Shown: positions 1 to 6,184, counted from the stretch's first letter. The stretch is 9,417 nt of DNA from DALYJJ01 sp031969915 (GCA_031969915.1 DALYJJ010000200.1:1-9417), one strand, 5' to 3'. Made by a program: numbers and translations. Notes: generated by a model not told the origin, from the letters alone.

Positions 1-855
1 GACGAACTTCTCGCTGTCGGGGATCGCCCCCGGCGGCAGCACCAGCGACCCCAGGAGCGACAACTCCACGGCGAGCTCGCCCCAGCTGGCGAAGCGGTGA
101 TCGGGCTTCTTGCCAAGGAGCCTGAGCATCGCCATGTCGATGTCCTTGGGCAGGCCCTTGCGGAGGCTCGAGGGCGGCGCCGGGTTCTCCTGCAGGATCT
201 TCTTCACCAGCGCCTCGAGCGTGTCGGCGGCGAACGGGCGCGCGCCGGTGAGCAGCTCGTACAGCACCACGCCGAGCGAGTACATGTCGCTGTGCAGCGT
301 GAGCTCCTTGCCCTCGATCTGCTCGGGCGACATGTAGAAGGGCGAGCCCATCGCCGCGGTCTGCACCGCCTGGCTCTTCCTCAGGAAGGCGGCGCCGAAG
401 TCCGCGATCTTCACGTCGGTGCCCTGCACGATCATGATGTTGGCGGGCTTGATGTCGCGGTGGATGATGCCTTTCTTGTGAGCGTAGTCGAGGGCCGCGC
501 CGGTCTGGCGGATGACGTCGATGAGTTGTTCCTGCTTGGGAAGGCGGTCTCGCTCCATGAGCTTTTCGAGCGTGGGACCGTTGACGAACTCCATGAAGAC
601 GTACGCCAGGCCGTCCTTCTCGGCGACGTCATAGATGGTGACGATCCCGGGGTGGGAGAGAATCCCGGCGGACTGCGCCTCGCGCATCAGGCGCTCGCGG
701 AGACGCTCCTGCTCTTTGGGGTCGGTCAGGTCAGTGAGCCGGATGGTCTTGATGGCGACGGTACGGCCGATGGTGGGATCTTCGGCGCGATAGACAACGC
801 CCATTGCGCCGCGGCCGAGTTCGCCGGCGACCCGATAGCGGCCAATCTGATCCAT
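1..855 (-). CDS. Ser/Thr protein kinase, PknB type (catalytic domain; 3' part beyond the window)
   Basis: Reading the minus strand from the ATG at 855 gives 285 uninterrupted codons to the window edge, so the C-terminus is missing. The whole Hanks kinase domain is visible: Gly-rich loop GRGAMGVV (residues 14-21), ATP-binding Lys36 in VAIK, alpha-C Glu59, catalytic loop HRDIKPAN (132-139), DFG (152-154), SPE (176-178) in place of APE, DMYSLGV (190-196) and the subdomain XI Arg254. All catalytic residues are intact and the HRD arginine makes it an RD kinase, so an active enzyme phosphorylating Ser/Thr of partner proteins is expected. Family members usually carry a membrane segment and a sensor or repeat domain after the kinase domain; that part is not in view, so the signal sensed is unknown. 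No Shine-Dalgarno precedes the ATG; a TATAAT box lies 13 bases upstream. It is divergent from the oxidoreductase at 936. The kinase call is very secure; substrate and regulation are unknown. Confidence 0.95.
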   Translation of the reverse strand, partial: MDQIGRYRVAGELGRGAMGVVYRAEDPTIGRTVAIKTIRLTDLTDPKEQERLRERLMREAQSAGILSHPGIVTIYDVAEKDGLAYVFMEFVNGPTLEKLMERDRLPKQEQLIDVIRQTGAALDYAHKKGIIHRDIKPANIMIVQGTDVKIADFGAAFLRKSQAVQTAAMGSPFYMSPEQIEGKELTLHSDMYSLGVVLYELLTGARPFAADTLEALVKKILQENPAPPSSLRKGLPKDIDMAMLRLLGKKPDHRFASWGELAVELSLLGSLVLPPGAIPDSEKFV

Positions 856-868
856 TGAGTGTTCTGTG

Positions 869-874
869 ATTATA
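869..874 (-). promoter_or_regulatory. TATAAT -10 box of the kinase gene
   Basis: The minus strand reads a perfect TATAAT, then 13 bases to the ATG at 855. A start point about 7 bases downstream would leave a leader of only about 6 bases, too short for a Shine-Dalgarno, and none is seen. There is no TTGACA-like -35 at the usual distance; that place is taken by a 10-bp direct repeat. The -10 match is seen; promoter activity is inferred. Confidence 0.55.
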
Positions 875-900
875 GCGGCTTGCCCGCGGCGCGGCTTGCC
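875..900. repeat. Perfect 10-bp direct repeat in the divergent spacer (candidate operator)
   Basis: GCGGCTTGCC occurs at 875-884 and again at 891-900, a 16-base period, between the divergent kinase and oxidoreductase genes. The proximal copy abuts the kinase TATAAT box and the distal copy sits where its -35 element would be. The position fits a regulator binding site, but chance cannot be excluded in GC-rich DNA. Confidence 0.35.
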
Positions 901-925
901 TGGAGCGGCGATGGTAGAGTAGGTC

Positions 926-931
926 GAGGAG
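926..931 (+). promoter_or_regulatory. Ribosome binding site of the exported oxidoreductase
   Basis: GAGGAG ends 4 bases before the ATG at 936. It fixes the start so that the whole Tat signal is translated. No convincing plus-strand promoter was found; the best -10-like match is TAGAGT at 915-920, without a well-spaced -35. Confidence 0.7.
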
Positions 932-935
932 CGTT

Positions 936-2264
936 ATGTCTTCCACGAGGCGTCATTTTCTGAAGACAACGGGCGGCCTGGGAATGGCCCTGACCGCAGC
1001 CCAGAGCGCGCAGCAGAAGGTGGCGGCGAACGACCGCGTGCAGATCGCCAGTATCGGTGTGGGGATCATGGGACTGGGCGATCTGGAGACGGCGATCGCA
1101 TTGCCGGGGGTCAAGCTGGTGGCCTGCTGCGACGTCTACCAGGGGCGCCTGGCGCGGGCCAAGGAAGTGGCGGGCGACGACCTGTTCACCACGCGGGATT
1201 ATCGCGAAGTACTGGCCCGCAAAGACGTGGACGCGGTGATCATCGCCACGCCCGACCACCTGCACGCACAGATGGCGGTGGAGGCGATGGGTGCGGGCAA
1301 GGATGTTTACGTGCAAAAGCCCATGGTCCAGAAGGTGGAACAGGGGCTGGGCCTGGTGGCGGCGCAGAAGCGAACGGGACGCATCCTGCAGGTGGGCAGC
1401 CAGCGTGTGAGTTCGATCGTTTACGAAAAGGCCCGGCAGTTGATCGCTTCGGGAGCGATCGGCGCAGTGAACATGGTGGAGGCCTGGACGGACCGGAACA
1501 CGGCGATCGGCGCATGGCAGTATTCGATTCCGCCGGACGCCTCGCCGGAGACCGTGGATTGGGATCGCTTTCTGGCCCAGGCGCCGAAGAGGCCATTCGA
1601 GCCGGTCCGGTTGTTCCGGTGGAGAAACTATCAGGATTACGGCACGGGCGTGGCGGGCGACCTGTTCGTGCACCTGTTCAGCGGGATTCACTACGTTCTG
1701 AGTTCGATCGGTCCGGTGCGGATCTATTCGACCGGCGGCCTGCGGTTCTGGAAAGACGGGCGCGACGTGCCGGACGTGCAACTGGGCGTTTACGACTACC
1801 CGAAGACGGCGGCGCATGCGGAGTTCACTTTTGCGCTGCGCGTGAACTTCGTTGCCGGGGCGGGGAGTAATTCGGGATTCCGCTTCGTGGGCAGCGAAGG
1901 CGTGTTGACGTTGGGACGGACGCTGACGCTGGCCAAGCAACCGCGCGAGAAGGAACCGGGCTACACCATCGAGACCTTCCCGCAAGCCGTGCAGCAGAAG
2001 TTCCTGGCCGAGTATCGGAAGAAGTACCCCGAACGAAGGGAACTGGACGGGGCCAGCGAAGAGCGCTTTATCGCTCCGCCGGGGTACACCGAGCAGGTCC
2101 ATCATCATCAGAATTTCATTGCGGCGGTACGGAGCCGGAAGCCGGTGGTGGAAGACGCGGCGTTCGGATTGCGGGCAGCCGGCCCGGCGGTGCTTTCCAA
2201 CACCAGCCACTTCGAAGAACGAGTGGTGGACTGGGATCCGGTGGCGATGAAGGTGAAGAGTTAG
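936..2264 (+). CDS. Tat-exported Gfo/Idh/MocA family oxidoreductase (QKP variant)
   Basis: A 442-residue NAD(P)-dependent oxidoreductase of the Gfo/Idh/MocA family, which acts on sugars, inositols and related polyols. The N-terminus TRRHFLK (4-10) matches the Tat signal consensus, followed by a short hydrophobic stretch and a likely cleavage site near residues 22-25, so the folded protein should be exported. The Rossmann domain follows, with the dinucleotide loop GVGIMG (41-46), an acidic residue at the end of strand 2 (CCD, 64-66) and TPDHLH (105-110). The usual EKP motif, whose Lys contacts substrate and cofactor, is QKP here (127-129). The C-terminal substrate domain contains GDLFVHLFSGIH (241-252) with candidate active-site His246 and His252. 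GAGGAG at 926-931 is a good ribosome site and supports this start. The next gene, 10 bases downstream, is a close paralog without a signal. Zymomonas glucose-fructose oxidoreductase is a known Tat-exported relative with tightly held NADP. The substrate cannot be read from the sequence. Confidence 0.93.
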   Translation: MSSTRRHFLKTTGGLGMALTAAQSAQQKVAANDRVQIASIGVGIMGLGDLETAIALPGVKLVACCDVYQGRLARAKEVAGDDLFTTRDYREVLARKDVDAVIIATPDHLHAQMAVEAMGAGKDVYVQKPMVQKVEQGLGLVAAQKRTGRILQVGSQRVSSIVYEKARQLIASGAIGAVNMVEAWTDRNTAIGAWQYSIPPDASPETVDWDRFLAQAPKRPFEPVRLFRWRNYQDYGTGVAGDLFVHLFSGIHYVLSSIGPVRIYSTGGLRFWKDGRDVPDVQLGVYDYPKTAAHAEFTFALRVNFVAGAGSNSGFRFVGSEGVLTLGRTLTLAKQPREKEPGYTIETFPQAVQQKFLAEYRKKYPERRELDGASEERFIAPPGYTEQVHHHQNFIAAVRSRKPVVEDAAFGLRAAGPAVLSNTSHFEERVVDWDPVAMKVKS

Positions 2265-2267
2265 GAG
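2263..2267 (+). promoter_or_regulatory. Ribosome binding site overlapping the upstream stop codon
   Basis: AGGAG lies 7 bases before the ATG at 2275 and overlaps the TAG stop (2262-2264) of the preceding gene, so the two oxidoreductases are probably translated from one message with coupling. An in-frame TGA at 2254-2256 shows that the second gene cannot start further upstream. Confidence 0.75.
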
Positions 2268-2274
2268 AACGACA

Positions 2275-3531
2275 ATGGCGGCGAACGACAAGATTCGAGT
2301 AGCGCTGATTGGCGCGGGCGGCATGGGCAGCGGGGACGCAGACCTGGCGCTGCGCGTGGGCGGCACCGAACTGGTGGCCGCCTGCGATATCTACGACGGC
2401 CGCCTGGAGAGGGCGAAGGAGCGTTGGGGATCGCAGCTTGCGACCACGCGGGATTACCGCGAGATTCTGGCTCGCAAAGATGTAGACGCGGTAATCGTGG
2501 GAACGCCGGACCATTGGCACTCGCGGATTACGATTGACGCGCTCACGGCGGGCAAGGATGTGTATTGCGAAAAGCCGATGGTGCAGCGGGTCTCCGAAGG
2601 ACCGGCCATGATGGAGGCGCAGAAGAAGAGCGGACGCGTGCTGCAGATCGGCAGCCAGTACGCCAGTTCGCCGGCGTTCCTCAAGGCGCGCGAACTGATG
2701 AAGGAAGGCGCGATCGGCGAGCTGAACATGGTGGAGGCCTGGCTCGACCGGAATTCCGCGTTGGGCGCATGGCAGTACTCGATTCCCACGGACGCGACGC
2801 CGGAGCGAATCGACTGGGACCGGTTTCTCGGGCAGGCGCCGAAACGGCCGTTCGAACCGATCCGGCTGTTCCGATGGCGGAATTACAACGACTACGGCAC
2901 AGGCGTGGCGGGCGACCTGTTCGTGCACCTGCTGACGGGCTTACATGTTGTGACCGGCTCGCTTGGGCCGAATCGCATTTTCGCAACGGGCGGCCTGCGG
3001 TTCTGGAAAGATGGGCGCGATGCGCCGGACGTGGTTTTGGCGCTGCTGGATTACCCGAAGACGGCGGCACATCCGGAGTTCACGCTCGCGCTGCGGGTGA
3101 ACTTCGCCAGCGGCGGCGGGCGGGAAGCGTTCGGGCTGCGCTTCGTAGGCAGCGAGGGCGTGATGATCGCGAGCATGAATTCGCTTTCGTTGAGCAAGCA
3201 GCCACGAGAGAAGGAGCCCGGATACACGATCGAGACCTTCCCGAAGGCGGTGCAGGAGGCGTACGTGAAGGAGTACCGGAAGAAGTATCCGGTGCTGGCG
3301 CCGTCGGCGGAGTCAATGGACTCGAACAGCGAGCAGCGGTTCGAGACGCGTGCGAGTGCGCATCTGGAGCATCACAAGAACTTCTACGCGGCGGTGCGGG
3401 AGAAGCGTGTACCGTTTGAAGACGCAGTGTTCGGCTATCGCGCGGCGGCGCCGGCGTTATTGTGCAACACGAGTCTGTACGAGAAGCGCGTCTGCAAGTG
3501 GGACGCGGAGCGGATGGTGATGGGGGCCTGA
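2275..3531 (+). CDS. Gfo/Idh/MocA family oxidoreductase, cytosolic paralog
   Basis: A 418-residue paralog of the preceding gene, well over half identical by eye along its full length. The dinucleotide loop is GAGGMG (13-18), followed by CDIYD (37-41), the common TPDHWH form (77-82) and a canonical EKP (99-101). The substrate domain has GDLFVHLLTGLH (213-224). Residues 179-219 match the partner at 37 of 41 positions, all four changes being conservative, so the substrate class is probably shared. There is no signal peptide: the protein begins MAANDK, exactly where the partner has VAANDR after its Tat signal, and an in-frame stop upstream rules out a longer start. It is therefore expected to act in the cytoplasm. 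It is the second gene of a two-gene operon and is convergent with the enolase-superfamily gene. A hairpin covers its stop codon. The family call is secure; substrate and cofactor preference (NAD or NADP) are unknown. Confidence 0.93.
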   Translation: MAANDKIRVALIGAGGMGSGDADLALRVGGTELVAACDIYDGRLERAKERWGSQLATTRDYREILARKDVDAVIVGTPDHWHSRITIDALTAGKDVYCEKPMVQRVSEGPAMMEAQKKSGRVLQIGSQYASSPAFLKARELMKEGAIGELNMVEAWLDRNSALGAWQYSIPTDATPERIDWDRFLGQAPKRPFEPIRLFRWRNYNDYGTGVAGDLFVHLLTGLHVVTGSLGPNRIFATGGLRFWKDGRDAPDVVLALLDYPKTAAHPEFTLALRVNFASGGGREAFGLRFVGSEGVMIASMNSLSLSKQPREKEPGYTIETFPKAVQEAYVKEYRKKYPVLAPSAESMDSNSEQRFETRASAHLEHHKNFYAAVREKRVPFEDAVFGYRAAAPALLCNTSLYEKRVCKWDAERMVMGA

Positions 3532-3543
3532 TTCGGCGCCCCC
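3522..3543. terminator. Candidate bidirectional terminator hairpin between convergent genes
   Basis: GGGGGC (3522-3527) and GCCCCC (3538-3543) form a perfect 6-bp GC stem with a 10-base loop that holds the oxidoreductase stop codon. It lies at the convergence of two operons, where a shared terminator would be expected. There is no T-run on either side, so it is not a textbook intrinsic terminator. Confidence 0.4.
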
Positions 3544-3552
3544 CAGGGTCCG

Positions 3553-4764
3553 TCAGCAATCGGTGGAGCGCAGTCGGGCCGCAGGGTGGGACCAGATTTC
3601 GGGACGGATTTGCATGCCGAACCCGGGGAGGCCGGGCGCAGCGATGGACCCGTCCTTCGGCAGGAGCGGATCGACCAGCATGAGCGGCCAGTCGTGCTCA
3701 TAGAATCGCTGGCAGCTTTCCTGGATCCACACGTTGGAGAGCGCCGTGGTGAGGTGGGTGGAAGCGTAGAACAAGAGCGGGCCCCCAGCGGTGTGCGGGG
3801 CGACGGGTAGTTGTTGGGCAGCGGCGAGGGTGGCGATCTTGCGGGCTTCGCTGACGCCGCCGCACCAGCAGACATCGAACATCACGTATTTCAGCGCGCG
3901 CGCGTCGAGCAACTGCTGGAACTGAAGTCGGCCCGCCATGCGTTCGCCGGCGATCAGCGGGAGCGCAGTGGCTTCAGCGAGCTGACGGTACTGGGCGGGA
4001 TTGCCGGGCTGCAGCATATCTTCGAGCCACATCGGCTGGAACGGCTCGAGCGCGCGGGCGATGCGGGCGGCGGCAGTGACGTTCCAGTTGGAGTGGAACT
4101 CGACGAGGATCTCAATGGCGGAGCCGAATGCATCGCGAAGTCTGCGGATGGGGGCGAGGCCTTCGTCGATGTCAGCCTGGGTGACAAACTGGCCGCCGTT
4201 CCGGCGCGCCGCCTGGTCGAAGGGCCAGACCTTGATGGCGGAGATGCCGTAGCGTTCCTTGACCTCCCGCATGATCTTGTCCGAGTCGGTGAGGAAATCG
4301 TGCCGGAGGGGGAAGCAGGTATTGTACAGGCGAACGCGCGGGTTCGACTTTCCGCCCAGGAGTTGGTAGACGGGCGTCTGGAGGGCCTTGCCGAGGAGAT
4401 CCCACAGGGCGAGGTCGAGCGCACTGAGAACGCGAATCTCCGTGCCGCCGGCGATCTGGTAATCGAAGGTCTGGTAGAAGTCGGTCCAGATGCGTTCGAT
4501 GTCGCGGAGGTCCCGGCCCTTGAGCATGGGAACCAGGGTGGAGTGGATCATCTCGGCTTCCTGCGCGGTGCGAGGGTAGGTTTCGCCTATGCCTTCGAGA
4601 CCGGAATCGGTGACCAGGCGCAACCAGGTCCAATGGGGCCAGAACGGAGCGGAGTCGTGGCCCTTAGGAAAGTGGAGGGTGTCGACACGACGGAGTTTGA
4701 GAGGCGGTGCGGAGCGCAGCAGGCCGGGGAGTAGGAGCGACGACAGCAGCGAGCGGCGGGTCAT
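3553..4764 (-). CDS. Exported enolase-superfamily protein, acid-sugar dehydratase-like (mandelate racemase subgroup)
   Basis: 403 residues, the normal size for this family plus a signal. The N-terminus MTRRSLLSSLLLPGLL is a twin-arginine, leucine-rich export signal (Tat likely, Sec possible). A capping domain (about 22-140) and a TIM barrel follow. Expected metal ligands are Glu222 (VEFHSN), Glu248 (WLEDM) and Glu274 (AGERM). His224, two residues after the first ligand, matches the catalytic acid of galactonate dehydratase, and Asp297 (DVCWCGG) with His324 (APHTAGG) matches the His-Asp base pair. Glu349 (IQES) is also conserved. The KxK motif of mandelate racemase is Lys178-Val-Trp180, so the second Lys is missing. 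This favours a galactonate/mannonate-dehydratase-like reaction, Mg-dependent loss of water from an aldonate, over racemisation. The gene starts 10 bases after the larE stop and has no clear ribosome site, so translational coupling with larE is likely. The exact substrate is unknown; a non-catalytic or other lyase role remains possible. Confidence 0.88.
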   Translation of the reverse strand: MTRRSLLSSLLLPGLLRSAPPLKLRRVDTLHFPKGHDSAPFWPHWTWLRLVTDSGLEGIGETYPRTAQEAEMIHSTLVPMLKGRDLRDIERIWTDFYQTFDYQIAGGTEIRVLSALDLALWDLLGKALQTPVYQLLGGKSNPRVRLYNTCFPLRHDFLTDSDKIMREVKERYGISAIKVWPFDQAARRNGGQFVTQADIDEGLAPIRRLRDAFGSAIEILVEFHSNWNVTAAARIARALEPFQPMWLEDMLQPGNPAQYRQLAEATALPLIAGERMAGRLQFQQLLDARALKYVMFDVCWCGGVSEARKIATLAAAQQLPVAPHTAGGPLLFYASTHLTTALSNVWIQESCQRFYEHDWPLMLVDPLLPKDGSIAAPGLPGFGMQIRPEIWSHPAARLRSTDC

Positions 4765-4774
4765 GCCCGCTAGC

Positions 4775-5635
4775 TTACCGGTTCTTGGAGAGCACAGCGT
4801 TCATTGAGCCCTGCCGGTAGCCTTCGACATCGACCGTCACGTAGAGGAAGCCGAGGGGTTTGAAGATGGCCGCGAAGGCGGACATCATGTCCATGGTGAG
4901 AGCGCGCGGCATTTCGTCGCGAGCGATCTCCAGGCGCACAACTTCGCCGTGGAAACGAACGCGAAACTGGCGGAAGCCCAGCGCGCGCATTTCCTCCTCA
5001 CCCTTCTCGACGGTCTTCACGGTTTCCGGCGTGACGGGCGTACCGTACGGGATTCGCGAACTGAGGCAAGCGGAAGCAGGACGGTCCCAGGTGGCGAGGC
5101 CGGCACGGCGGGAGAGCTCTCGAATTTCCGCCTTGGTCAGGCCGGCCTTGACGAGAGGCGCCTCTACTTCATGAAGCTGGGCGGCACTTTGACCGGGGCG
5201 ATAGTCGCCAAGGTCGTCGACATTGACTCCATATACGATGTGCCGGAAGCCGCGCTTCTCGGCGACCTGTTGCATGACGCGGAAAAGTTCGTCCTTGCAG
5301 TGGAAGCAGCGATCGGGGTTATTGGCGACGTAGTCGGGATTCTCAAACTCGTGGGTCTCGATGTATTCGTGTCGGAAGCCGCAGTCGCGGGCGAAGGCAT
5401 CGGCGTCGCGTTTGTGGGATTCGGGGATGGAAGCGGAGTCGGCGGTGATGGCGACGGCGTTCGGACCGAGCGCCTGGTGGGCGGCCCAGGCGAGGTAGGC
5501 GGAATCGGTTCCACCGGAATAGGCAACCAGGACCTTCTCGAGCGAGGCAAGGTAGGAAAACAATTCCTGTTGTTTCCGTTCCAGCACGGCCGGATCAAAG
5601 GTTGGTTCGCCGAGGGAAACGAGCGCCGACACCAT
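4775..5635 (-). CDS. larE: LarE-type ATP-dependent sulfur transferase, three-cysteine form
   Basis: LarE inserts sulfur into pyridinium-dicarboxylate mononucleotide during synthesis of the nickel-pincer nucleotide, the cofactor of LarA-type lactate racemase and related epimerases. From the ATG at 5635 the protein has 286 residues, close to the usual size. It shows the PP-loop SGGTDS (40-45), the NPDRCFHCK segment with Cys110 and Cys113, and the family signature ACLSSRIPYG (189-198) with Cys190, at the place of the sacrificial cysteine of Lactobacillus LarE. CxxC plus Cys190 is the pattern of the [4Fe-4S]-type LarE described in Thermotoga, so the sulfur may pass through a cluster and not destroy the protein. 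An in-frame TTG at 5641 could add two residues, but a TATAAT box directly upstream puts the transcript start at or next to the ATG. No larA, larB or larC is in the window. The enolase-superfamily gene follows 10 bases downstream. An NH3-dependent NAD synthetase or GMP synthase was considered and does not fit the Cys signatures. Confidence 0.92.
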   Translation of the reverse strand: MVSALVSLGEPTFDPAVLERKQQELFSYLASLEKVLVAYSGGTDSAYLAWAAHQALGPNAVAITADSASIPESHKRDADAFARDCGFRHEYIETHEFENPDYVANNPDRCFHCKDELFRVMQQVAEKRGFRHIVYGVNVDDLGDYRPGQSAAQLHEVEAPLVKAGLTKAEIRELSRRAGLATWDRPASACLSSRIPYGTPVTPETVKTVEKGEEEMRALGFRQFRVRFHGEVVRLEIARDEMPRALTMDMMSAFAAIFKPLGFLYVTVDVEGYRQGSMNAVLSKNR

Positions 5636-5642
5636 AGCCAAT

Positions 5643-5648
5643 ATTATA
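5643..5648 (-). promoter_or_regulatory. TATAAT -10 box for a leaderless larE transcript
   Basis: The minus strand has a perfect TATAAT followed by ATTGGCT and then ATG. The A of the ATG is the eighth base after the box, the normal distance to a transcription start. No Shine-Dalgarno is present upstream. Transcription would begin at or beside the start codon. No TTGACA-like -35 is seen; GC-rich hairpin sequence occupies that region. Confidence 0.6.
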
Positions 5649-5662
5649 GAGGGCCGAAAGGG

Positions 5663-5709
5663 CCGGCGGCCCCCGGATCAGGAGGCCGCCGGACCAAAGA
5701 GGCGGCCGG
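5663..5709. terminator. GC-rich hairpin region after the small secreted genes, with two alternative pairings
   Basis: CCGGCGGCC (5663-5671) and GGCCGCCGG (5684-5692) form a perfect 9-bp inverted repeat with a 12-base loop. The core GGCCGCC (5684-5690) can instead pair with GGCGGCC at 5701-5707. On the minus strand the region lies just after the stop of the small secreted gene (5710) and just before the larE promoter, so it probably ends the upstream operon. It lacks a T-run. Confidence 0.45.
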
Positions 5710-6177
5710 TCAGGCGCCGTTGCGGGCGGGGCTGCCGGCGAGAGCCATCTGGATGGCTTCGATCACCCGCTGCTTGCGCTCACGAACTTCGCGGGCGACA
5801 CGAGTGACTTCATCGTAGTAACTGGCACGCTGGATGACGAGTCGATTCTCGCGGAGGCGGGCGATGAGGCTCTCAATACCAGCGGCCGACGGAGCCAGTT
5901 CCAAGACCAGACGGGCGCGCGTCGCGTCACCCTGCGGCAGCGCCTCAAGGGCACAGCCGATGCTGTTCATGAGGGATTTCGCCTCGTCGAGTTTCATGGC
6001 GTGCGACTGCCAGTTCGTCAGGTGGCCAGCGCGGGCCAGAGCCTGGAGTTGATCGAGCGAAGCCGTCAACCGGGCCTTGCCGTTACGAATGGCATCGAGA
6101 CGATCGGAGGTGGACATTTCACCGCCGCAGGCGAGCGCGGCAATGGGGAGCACGAGCGTAGCAAGCAGTTTCTTCAT
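5710..6177 (-). CDS. Small exported helical protein of unknown function, second of a paralogous pair
   Basis: 155 residues, not assigned to a known family. MKKLLATLVLPIAALAC is an export signal: Ala-Leu-Ala before Cys17 fits signal peptidase I cleavage, while Cys17 with an imperfect lipobox leaves a lipoprotein possible. The rest is charged, Ala/Leu-rich and looks fully helical (helices of about 25-50, 55-80, 95-115 and 118-148). It shares with the gene upstream the pattern WxSxAxxL (Trp56) followed 17 residues later by IGxAL (73-77), then SLIA (103-106) and an NR pair (111-112), so the two are duplicates that have diverged widely. The ATG at 6177 is preferred to a start at 6276, because GAGGG at 6189-6185 lies 7 bases ahead and the signal begins there. 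It starts 10 bases after the upstream stop and is clearly co-transcribed. A role in the periplasm or outer surface is inferred only from the signal. Confidence 0.8.
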   Translation of the reverse strand: MKKLLATLVLPIAALACGGEMSTSDRLDAIRNGKARLTASLDQLQALARAGHLTNWQSHAMKLDEAKSLMNSIGCALEALPQGDATRARLVLELAPSAAGIESLIARLRENRLVIQRASYYDEVTRVAREVRERKQRVIEAIQMALAGSPARNGA

Positions 6178-6184
6178 GGTTGTT

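Noticed and set aside
97..858. 253-codon open frame on the plus strand
   Set aside because: Antisense to the kinase domain, whose full set of catalytic motifs is on the minus strand.
870..2366. 498-codon open frame on the minus strand
   Set aside because: It lies antisense to the exported oxidoreductase, is His/Arg/Pro-rich without any family motif, and is explained by the GC-rich codon pattern of the plus-strand gene. A matching antisense frame (2116-2928) over the paralog confirms it is a shadow.
3811..4734. 307-codon open frame on the plus strand
   Set aside because: Antisense to the enolase-superfamily gene with its metal ligands and signal peptide; low-complexity Glu/Gly/Ala composition.
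5636..5641. TTG start at 5641 for larE
   Set aside because: It overlaps the short spacer between the TATAAT box and the ATG and would probably not be in the mRNA.
4949..5818. 289-codon open frame on the plus strand
   Set aside because: Antisense to larE and running past its promoter; no recognisable domain.
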